Source: an uncultured Mucilaginibacter sp. (lineage in GTDB: Bacteria; Bacteroidota; Bacteroidia; Sphingobacteriales; Sphingobacteriaceae). From it: DNA of 64,000 nucleotides. The notes beneath the pieces were generated by a model that was not told the DNA's origin, did not search any database, and saw only the letters and a list, made by a program, of their open reading frames with translations. A program made the position numbers and the translations under genes. This document shows, piece by piece, positions 58,335 through 64,000 of the stretch (positions within the stretch are counted from its first letter, which is position 1; every line of letters begins with the position of its first letter). The stretch lies in assembly GCA_903864275.1 (NCBI GenBank), contig CAIPFE010000056.1:1-64000 (forward strand), given 5' to 3'.

Positions 58335-59901
58335 AAAAAAACAACCAAAGCAACGACGCGGCGATCAGCAAGGTGTTCTTGAGTTTTTTTTGTACCACAT
58401 TATAATCTATCCAGTTCATAATATGGTTGGGGCCCCTTTTTATCTGGAATTGTAAAAATAAGGCCTGTACTATTACATTAACAATGATGTAAAGTATAAC
58501 CAGCAGCCACAGATTAAAAACGGCCGTCACCCCTGCAATTTTAGCGAGGCTAAATCTGCCGGTTAAATTAAGGAGCAGCGACAAAGCCTGCATGGCAATA
58601 AAAATTTTCAAAACCAATTCGGTATAAGGGAGATGATCGTCGGGCGCCTGTTTTAGCTTTTTATAAAATGCAACGCCGGTAGCGATTGAAAGGATACTTA
58701 AAAGCAATATAAAGTATCTGTCGATATTTGAGATTTCAATAAATAGGTTGCTGATACTATAGGCGACTGCAAGCACAAATATGGAGACGAGAAAATTATA
58801 GAGTACTTTTGGGATATCCTTATGGATAAGTAAAAGAGACAGAATAATGGAAACCAAAAAGAATGTTTCTAAAAAAACGGCCGGTGGGTGATTGTAAAAG
58901 TAAGGGACTATTGTAATTCCCACCAGCAACGAGGATAAAATTGGCGTTTTGAAAATATAATTTGCCCCGGTAAATACTTGTTCCGGGTTTTCATTGGTCT
59001 TTAAAACCTTTATACGGCTAAACATTATCCACCCAAAGATCAGGATTAGAAATACAAGGCCAGCTAAATGGGTTGCTGTTTCGTTTTTAATGAAATAACT
59101 AAAAAGTAATTCGTTAAGTTTTATCGTGCCATTTAATGCGGGTTTAAAGTCATCATATTGCGGATCATCTTCCCAGATATAACCGGTTTCCCCGGACATT
59201 GCCTTCATCGCGAATCCTTTTATTTTGCCATCGATCTGGTCATCTTCATCCAGAGCCTGCGTATAGGAAACTGCTATTTTATCCTGCAGCAGATTAACTT
59301 TTAATAGCGCTCGCCGGTTAATTGAATCAAGATTGCGCCACAAATGCCGGGTACTTTGTAACTGGGCAAAAAAAGTTCTCTTTACCAAACTGTCTGAAGG
59401 AACGGTCTTTAATACCGAATCCTTGGTAAACTTGAGCAGGTCCCTTTGATTTTCTACTAATTTGGTGTTGACATCCTGCAGGTCTGATTGCCAGCCATCA
59501 AGCATATCTTGTATTTTGTCCAAATTATCCCGGAGTACAGACAAATAACGCAAACTGCTTGATTTGTGCGTTTTGGCGACGCTGCTAATTTTATTTAACC
59601 TTTTAACAATCGGGGGTAATTTCTGGCTAATATCAACAGTGTCTAACCCATCGGCCAGGTTATTACTGATCTGATTAAATGAAGTAGCGTATTGTTCAAC
59701 TCTTTGCAGCAGGCTGTTTATGGACGTATCAGATTTATTAAGCGTGTGTAACAGGGAATCGCGCGAGCGCATCGCTTTTCTTTCGGATTCTCTTTTTGTA
59801 ACTACCGGCTTTTTGGGTTTAGCCTGTGAAAAACCATTAAATGAAGAGAAAACGGCAACCAATAATACTATTAAAGGGGTGAACTTAATAATTCTGCGCA
59901 T
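58309..59901 (-). CDS. MscS-type mechanosensitive channel, N-terminal part (frameshifted)
   Basis: The 530-residue frame has a signal peptide (about residues 1-26), a long helical periplasmic domain with coiled-coil character (about 30-240) and about seven membrane segments (from about 270 on). It ends abruptly in 'LLWLFFFAAKFKHR', where removing one T from the T9 run gives 'WLFFLLQNLNIDDW' and continues into the MscS core in the next frame. Together they would form an MscK/MscM-like protein of about 850 residues. The gene starts 2 bases after aroQ, so both are likely co-transcribed. Confidence 0.88.
   Translation of the reverse strand: MRRIIKFTPLIVLLVAVFSSFNGFSQAKPKKPVVTKRESERKAMRSRDSLLHTLNKSDTSINSLLQRVEQYATSFNQISNNLADGLDTVDISQKLPPIVKRLNKISSVAKTHKSSSLRYLSVLRDNLDKIQDMLDGWQSDLQDVNTKLVENQRDLLKFTKDSVLKTVPSDSLVKRTFFAQLQSTRHLWRNLDSINRRALLKVNLLQDKIAVSYTQALDEDDQIDGKIKGFAMKAMSGETGYIWEDDPQYDDFKPALNGTIKLNELLFSYFIKNETATHLAGLVFLILIFGWIMFSRIKVLKTNENPEQVFTGANYIFKTPILSSLLVGITIVPYFYNHPPAVFLETFFLVSIILSLLLIHKDIPKVLYNFLVSIFVLAVAYSISNLFIEISNIDRYFILLLSILSIATGVAFYKKLKQAPDDHLPYTELVLKIFIAMQALSLLLNLTGRFSLAKIAGVTAVFNLWLLVILYIIVNVIVQALFLQFQIKRGPNHIMNWIDYNVVQKKLKNTLLIAASLLWLFFFAAKFKHR
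58333..58341 (-). other. Frameshift site: T9 run splitting the mechanosensitive channel gene
   Basis: The minus-strand codons are TTG TTT TTT TTT GCT; the MscS core is in the frame that needs only eight T's. Runs of nine are known slippage sites for RNA polymerase, and they are also the commonest place for sequencing indels. Confidence 0.9.
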
Positions 59902-59903
59902 AT

Positions 59904-60323
59904 CTATTTAATTAAAAAGCTTTCAACAGCTAAACGGTACGAATCCATCCCGAAACCGGCAATAACGCCTTTGCAATTTGCGGCCAACATGGAAACGTGC
60001 CTGAACTCTTCGCGTTTATAAACATTGGAGATATGAACTTCAATGACAGGCGTACTGATAGCTGCAATAGCATCGGCAATAGCGACGGACGTATGGGTGT
60101 AAGCTCCTGCATTTAATACGATACCATTATAGCTAAACCCAACTTCGTGCAGTTTGTTTATAATTTCGCCTTCAACATTACTTTGGTAATAATCAATTAC
60201 TAAATCAGTATAACGTTTGCGAAGGCCGTCGAGGTATGTTTCAAAATCGGTATTTCCGTAAATTGATTTTTCGCGTACGCCAAGCAGGTTTAAATTAGGG
60301 CCGTTAATAATTTGTATCTTCAT
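59904..60323 (-). CDS. aroQ: Type II 3-dehydroquinate dehydratase
   Basis: The product is 139 residues from the ATG at 60323; an in-frame ATG eight codons upstream would precede the normal start 'MKIQIINGPNLNLLG'. Catalytic motifs are present: Tyr22 in 'EKSIYGNTDF', 'NAGAYTHTSVAI' and 'VIEVHISNVYKREEFRHVS'. It dehydrates 3-dehydroquinate in the shikimate pathway as a dodecamer. The mechanosensitive channel gene follows 2 bases later. It is divergent from xerD, with 38 bases between starts. Confidence 0.97.
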   Translation of the reverse strand: MKIQIINGPNLNLLGVREKSIYGNTDFETYLDGLRKRYTDLVIDYYQSNVEGEIINKLHEVGFSYNGIVLNAGAYTHTSVAIADAIAAISTPVIEVHISNVYKREEFRHVSMLAANCKGVIAGFGMDSYRLAVESFLIK

Positions 60324-60361
60324 CAGTTCAAACTTAGGTAAAAACATTAAAAAAAATCAAT

Positions 60362-61261
60362 TTGGATTGGCGTTCGGCAATAAAAGGTTTTAAAGCCTAT
60401 TTAAAATTGGAAAGGTCTCTTTCTGAAAATTCTATCGAAGCGTACAGCAGAGACATAGAAAAATTATACCAATTTGCTGATATACAAGCAGATAAACTAA
60501 ACCCTGAAAGCGTTACCTTAACACATTTACGCCAATTTATCGTTTGGGCGAGCGAACTCGGCATGATCCCAGCCTCACAGGCAAGGATATTATCGGGCAT
60601 AAAATCGTTTTATAAATACCTGTTGATGGAGGATATGATAAAAAGCGACCCGTCAGAATTGCTCGAATCCCCAAAGATACAGCGTAAACTGCCGGATACG
60701 CTAAGTATTAATGATATAAATAAACTGATAGACGCTATTGACGTATCAAAACCCGAAGGCGCCCGCAACAAAGCAATACTGGAAGTGCTATATGGTTGCG
60801 GTTTGCGCGTATCCGAACTAACAGAGCTTAAACTTTCAAACCTTTACCTGGATATTGAATTTATAAAAGTAGTTGGTAAAGGCAGTAAAGAGCGCCTGGT
60901 GCCAATAGGCGGATCGGCAGTTAAAGCGTTAAAAAACTGGATAGATAACATCAGGGTGCATATCCCAATAAAAAAAGGGGAGGAGGATATGGTTTTTTTA
61001 AACCGTAGGGGAGCGAGGCTCAGCCGTGTTTATATTTTTATGGTGATCAAACAATTGGCCCAGCTAACCGGTATAAATAAAACCATCAGTCCGCACACTT
61101 TCAGGCACTCATTTGCCACCCACCTGGTGGAAGGCGGCGCCGATCTGCGCGCTGTACAGGAAATGCTTGGGCATGAAAGTATTACTACCACCGAAATTTA
61201 TACGCATTTAGACAGAGAGTATTTGAAAGGGACGATTATTCAGTTTCACCCGAGAAGCTGA
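60362..61261 (+). CDS. xerD: Site-specific tyrosine recombinase XerD-like
   Basis: The 299-residue protein (from TTG 60362) has the SAM-like core-binding domain (1-100) and the catalytic domain with Arg149 ('GCGLRVSEL'), Lys173 ('GKGSKERLV'), His245 and Arg248 ('PHTFRHSFA'), His271 ('MLGHESI') and Tyr280 ('TEIYTHLD'). It probably resolves chromosome dimers at dif. I do not see a dif site nearby. The start codon is not ATG; no better in-frame start is visible in the 38-base gap to aroQ. Confidence 0.95.
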   Translation: MDWRSAIKGFKAYLKLERSLSENSIEAYSRDIEKLYQFADIQADKLNPESVTLTHLRQFIVWASELGMIPASQARILSGIKSFYKYLLMEDMIKSDPSELLESPKIQRKLPDTLSINDINKLIDAIDVSKPEGARNKAILEVLYGCGLRVSELTELKLSNLYLDIEFIKVVGKGSKERLVPIGGSAVKALKNWIDNIRVHIPIKKGEEDMVFLNRRGARLSRVYIFMVIKQLAQLTGINKTISPHTFRHSFATHLVEGGADLRAVQEMLGHESITTTEIYTHLDREYLKGTIIQFHPRS

Positions 61262-61265
61262 AGAG

Positions 61266-61293
61266 CAGTTTACAGTTTTGAGTTTGCAGTTTG
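61266..61293 (+). repeat. CAGTTTG heptamer array after xerD
   Basis: CAGTTTA, CAGTTTT, GAGTTTG and CAGTTTG (4 x 7 nt), beginning five bases after the xerD stop, without a complementary arm nearby. Complementary heptamers of the same type appear in prmC at 61899-61930. Confidence 0.85.
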
Positions 61294-61301
61294 CCCTTTT
61301 T

Positions 61302-61402
61302 TGTCTGAACCCGGATTAAACAGATTTAAATGATTTCTACGATGCGATTTCGAATTAGAATCTCAAAAATCCGTAAAATCCGTTTAATCCCGGTTCAGAC
61401 AG
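61302..61402. repeat. Inverted TGTCTGAACC...GGATTTTACGG repeat at the prmC 3' end
   Basis: TGTCTGAACCCGGATTAAAC at 61302-61321 is complementary to GTTTAATCCCGGTTCAGACA at 61382-61401 with one mismatch; the adjoining bases (about 61322-61335 and 61365-61381) also pair partly. The prmC stop codon (61395-61397) and its last codons are in the right arm. It would act as a bidirectional terminator between xerD and prmC. Confidence 0.85.
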
Positions 61403-62255
61403 TTGCCTTTATCATCCTGTCCCTGCCGCTCATATCTTTTCTTAACTCAATGTTTTTAAATGACTTATTACTCAATAGTTCAACGATTTGCTCCCCATAA
61501 TTTTCATTGATTTCGAAAAATAATAATCCATTTTGAACAAGATGTGATAGTGCAAAATCAACAATAGCCTTATAAAAAACCAACGGGTCGTCTTCTGGTA
61601 CGAAAAGCGCCATATGCGGTTCAAAGTCGGTTACATTGGTATGCATTTGTGTTTTATCATGCAAGGTGACGTAGGGCGGATTACTTATTATGATTTCGGA
61701 TTTCGGAATTTCGATGTCGGATTTAAGGTTTAAAATATCGGCCTCAATAAATTTAACATTAACATCATTTAATTCAGCGTTCCCCTTTGCGGTTTGCAGC
61801 GCCTCAGGTGAAATATCGATGGCTGATACTGAAAAATCCGGCAAGTTTTTCTTTAAACTGATAGCAATGCAGCCGCTTCCCGTGCCAATATCCAATATAC
61901 TGCCAACTGCTAACTGCTCACTGCCCACTGATGAAAGAGCCCATGCTACCAATTCTTCCGTCTCGGGGCGGGGGATAAGTACCGATGGATTAACTTTGAA
62001 AGTTAAGCCGTAAAATTCTGTTTTTCCTAAAATATATTGGATGGGCTTGCCTGTTTTTAGCTGGGTTAGAATTTCTGATAATTCATCGCCTTGCTGTTGG
62101 TTTAATTCTGTTTCAGGGAATGCCTTTATTTTTGCTTTGGATAAATTACATATTTCACTGACAGTCAATAAGGTAATGGCTTCTATTTCACTTCTATTAT
62201 ATACCTCGCTGAGGCTTTCCCGGTAATCAGTAAAAACATCCTTTATGGTTTTCAT
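61395..62255 (-). CDS. prmC: Release factor glutamine methyltransferase
   Basis: The product is 286 residues from the ATG at 62255 (MKTIKDVF); an upstream in-frame start lies 62 codons earlier but inside the divergent ribD gene. Motif I 'ILDIGTGSGCIAIS' binds SAM and 'IISNPPYVTL' is the Gln-binding NPPY. It methylates the GGQ Gln of RF1/RF2. Two loops are encoded by heptamer arrays: the residues 'SSVGSEQLAVGS' directly before motif I and 'KSDIEIPKSE' directly before NPPY. Both look like insertions relative to a normal PrmC. The C terminus and stop codon also lie in a repeat. Confidence 0.95.
   Translation of the reverse strand: MKTIKDVFTDYRESLSEVYNRSEIEAITLLTVSEICNLSKAKIKAFPETELNQQQGDELSEILTQLKTGKPIQYILGKTEFYGLTFKVNPSVLIPRPETEELVAWALSSVGSEQLAVGSILDIGTGSGCIAISLKKNLPDFSVSAIDISPEALQTAKGNAELNDVNVKFIEADILNLKSDIEIPKSEIIISNPPYVTLHDKTQMHTNVTDFEPHMALFVPEDDPLVFYKAIVDFALSHLVQNGLLFFEINENYGEQIVELLSNKSFKNIELRKDMSGRDRMIKATV
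61692..61726 (-). repeat. GATTTCG heptamer array inside prmC
   Basis: GATTTCG, GATTTCG, GAATTTC, GATGTCG, GATTTAA (5 x 7 nt, plus strand). It encodes the segment just before the NPPY motif. The unit is like that of the array at 19143-19210. Confidence 0.85.
61899..61930 (-). repeat. ACTGCCA heptamer array inside prmC
   Basis: ACTGCCA, ACTGCTA, ACTGCTC, ACTGCCC, ACTG (4.5 x 7 nt). It encodes residues immediately before SAM-binding motif I, without a stop in the reading frame. Confidence 0.88.
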
Positions 62256-62288
62256 GGAACAAAGTAACATAAAAGCTACTTTTGCAGC

Positions 62289-63335
62289 ATGGTGGAACAT
62301 GAAAAATATATGCAGCGCTGCCTTGACCTTGCCGCATTGGGTATGGGCACTGTAAGTCCGAACCCAATGGTAGGCGCTGTTGTTGTTTTGGATGGCATCA
62401 TCATAGGCGAAGGCTACCACCATAAATACGGCGAAGCGCATGCAGAAGTAAACGCCATCAACCAGGTTATCAGCAATTTTAGCGATGTGGCTGAGTTATT
62501 AAATCAGTCAATCCTTTATGTTTCGTTAGAGCCATGCGCCCATTACGGCAAAACGCCCCCATGTGCCGATCTGATCATCAAACATAAAATACCCTGTGTA
62601 ATGGTCGGCTGCGCCGACCCATTTGATGCCGTAAATGGCAAAGGCATAGAAAAATTAAAAGACGCAGGTATAAATGTAATTACCGGCATTTTAGAAAAAG
62701 AATGCCAATGGCTGAACCGCCGTTTTTTTACAAGGGTGCAAAAACAACGCCCCTATATCATACTGAAATGGGCGCAAACGGCCGATGGTTTTTTTGCACC
62801 TGAAGATAACAGCCAGCACTGGATCACCGGCCTGGAATCGCGCAAGCTGGTGCACCAATGGCGGAGTGAAGAAGATGCAGTGTTGGTAGGCAAAAACACT
62901 GCCGCTATTGATAACCCGCAATTAAATGTAAGGTATGACCCGGGCAAATCGCCAAAACGTATTGTAATAGACCGCAGGCTCGAATTAAATAAAAACTTGA
63001 ATTTATTTGATCAATCTGTTGAAACACTGATATTTAATGAAATAAAGACAGATATAGACGGTAAAAACAAGTATATTGCACTCGAAGATTTCGACAGGTA
63101 TGTGCCCCAATACATTTTGTACCAGTTGTACCTGCAGGATATACAATCGGTTATTATTGAGGGGGGTGCTCACACTTTAAATAGCTTTATTGAAGCCGGT
63201 TTATGGGACGAAGCCCGTATTTTTATCGGCGAAACTTATTTAAAAAGAGGCATAAAAGCCCCCTGGATAACTGGCGAAAATGCACAGGAATTTGCAATTG
63301 GCCCCGACAGATTGCGAATCCTGGTTAATAATTGA
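62289..63335 (+). CDS. ribD: Bifunctional riboflavin deaminase/reductase
   Basis: The 348-residue protein has the CMP/dCMP deaminase-type zinc site His51-Ala-Glu53 ('GEAHAEVNAI') and Cys83/Cys92 ('EPCAHYGKTPPC') in its N-terminal half, and the RibD_C reductase domain from about residue 150 ('RPYIILKWAQTADGF', 'EGGAHTLNSF'). It converts the pyrimidine precursor in two steps of riboflavin synthesis. It starts 33 bases from prmC in the opposite direction. Full length for RibD. Confidence 0.96.
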   Translation: MVEHEKYMQRCLDLAALGMGTVSPNPMVGAVVVLDGIIIGEGYHHKYGEAHAEVNAINQVISNFSDVAELLNQSILYVSLEPCAHYGKTPPCADLIIKHKIPCVMVGCADPFDAVNGKGIEKLKDAGINVITGILEKECQWLNRRFFTRVQKQRPYIILKWAQTADGFFAPEDNSQHWITGLESRKLVHQWRSEEDAVLVGKNTAAIDNPQLNVRYDPGKSPKRIVIDRRLELNKNLNLFDQSVETLIFNEIKTDIDGKNKYIALEDFDRYVPQYILYQLYLQDIQSVIIEGGAHTLNSFIEAGLWDEARIFIGETYLKRGIKAPWITGENAQEFAIGPDRLRILVNN

Positions 63336-63372
63336 ATACCCCCAAACAATCACTAAATCAGAAATTCACCCA

Positions 63373-64000
63373 ATGTTATACATTATACTTAGTATCTGCT
63401 TTAGTGTCACGGTCTCCATCATGTTAAAGCTGGCCAGGCGGTACCATATTGATGTTTACCAGGCCATTACATGGAATTATTCAATGGCAGCTATCCTTAC
63501 CTGGATATTTTTAAAACCGCAGCTTCAAAACCTGCAGGCTGCGCCGATCTTTACATATTCGTTATTGGCCCTATTGCTGCCCGCTCTTTTTGTTATACTG
63601 GCTGCATCTGTGAGGTTATCAGGTATTGTCAGGACAGATATTGCGCAGCGGCTATCATTATTCATCCCCATCGTCGCCGCTTTTTTATTGTTTGGCGAAA
63701 ACATAACACCTTTGAAATCTATTGGCATCGCGATAGGATTTACGGCTATTATTTGTACTATTCCGTGGGGACAGCCTACTGAAGGCAGGAAGGTGTCGGG
63801 CAATGCCTGGATATACCTGCTTATTGTGTTTATTGGAATGGGTGTTATCGATGTTTTGTTTAAACAAATTGCAGCGTTTAAGGCGATTTCACATTACAGC
63901 TCACTTTTTATTGTTTTTGTACTGGCCTTTATATTTTCGCTCATCGGCTTGCTCTACCTGGTGATCACAAAAAAAATGCGTTTTTCATGGCCGCATATTT
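63373..64000 (+). CDS. EamA/DMT-family transporter (cut by window end)
   Basis: The frame opens at ATG 63373, 37 bases after ribD, and runs off the window without a stop (209 codons). The translation is a string of membrane segments ('LYIILSICFSVTVSIMLK', 'IGIAIGFTAIICTIP', 'WIYLLIVFIGMGVIDVLF') and 'VRTDIAQRLSLFIPIVAAFLLFGE', typical of the ten-TM drug/metabolite transporter fold. The substrate is unknown; with ribD upstream a vitamin or flavin exporter is possible but unproved. The C-terminal part is missing. Confidence 0.85.
   Translation, partial: MLYIILSICFSVTVSIMLKLARRYHIDVYQAITWNYSMAAILTWIFLKPQLQNLQAAPIFTYSLLALLLPALFVILAASVRLSGIVRTDIAQRLSLFIPIVAAFLLFGENITPLKSIGIAIGFTAIICTIPWGQPTEGRKVSGNAWIYLLIVFIGMGVIDVLFKQIAAFKAISHYSSLFIVFVLAFIFSLIGLLYLVITKKMRFSWPHI

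Noticed and set aside
60362..61261. XerD-like gene as a phage or ICE integrase
   Set aside because: Length, domain layout and housekeeping neighbours (aroQ, prmC, ribD) fit the chromosomal XerD; no attachment-site repeats or cargo are visible.
62256..62441. 62-codon N-terminal extension of prmC
   Set aside because: It would overlap the start of the divergent ribD gene; the ATG at 62255 begins the usual PrmC N-terminal helix.

Overview
This 64 kb window looks like chromosomal DNA of a Bacteroidota bacterium, most likely a Sphingobacteriaceae member close to Mucilaginibacter or Pedobacter. That placement is inferred from gene content and style, not from a database search. The supporting signs are many short signal-peptide lipoproteins, LytTR/LytS two-component genes, a CheB-CheR-PAS-kinase hybrid, a WbqC protein, a Porin_O_P-type phosphate porin, Bacteroidota-type TAnnTTTG promoter elements with few Shine-Dalgarno sites, and a moderate GC content. 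I see no insertion sequence, prophage, CRISPR array, tRNA or rRNA. The one structural RNA is rnpB (RNase P RNA, minus strand, about 22233-22633).

Layout. 0.2-5.3 kb (+): TPR protein, NHL-repeat lipoprotein, PQQ-like propeller lipoprotein, MtfA-like metallopeptidase. 5.3-7.9 kb (-): multicopper oxidase and ChrA transporter. 8.2-11.4 kb (+): CheB-CheR-PAS-histidine kinase, split by a one-base frameshift in an A7 run. 11.5-18.4 kb (-): zinc-dependent phospholipase C, small exported proteins, sterol desaturase-family hydroxylase, LytS/LytTR pair, glycine-rich DUF6515-type protein. 18.6-24.8 kb: MazG-like hydrolase, DUF5009/NAGAT-type membrane protein, NtrC-like regulator, rnpB, a lipoprotein-SCO1-cytochrome c operon, DinB. 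25-35.5 kb: GH1 glucosidase, PbpC, glycosyltransferase and a 1866-residue alpha-2-macroglobulin. 35.6-43.1 kb: topA, a VapBC-like pair, mnmA, proA and proB. 43.3-48 kb (-): porin-pstSCAB without phoU. 48.4-54.6 kb (-): a tripartite RND efflux operon. 54.7-64 kb: WbqC, lipid acyltransferase, glycosyltransferase, a MscS-type channel split at a T9 run, aroQ, xerD, prmC, ribD and an EamA-type transporter cut by the window end.

The most unusual feature is a dispersed set of short tandem arrays with a strict 7- or 8-nt period. I count at least a dozen, in several unrelated sequence families. Many consist of two complementary arms and so fold into long hairpins, and they sit at gene 3' ends, often containing the stop codon. 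Some lie inside coding sequence: twice in prmC, once in a glycosyltransferase, and in the last 12 codons of a cytochrome c. They recall the heptameric STRR repeats of heterocystous cyanobacteria, but I do not recognise these as a named element. A perfect 36-bp palindrome in the signal-peptide codons of pstS and the two homopolymer frameshifts are the other sites worth checking.
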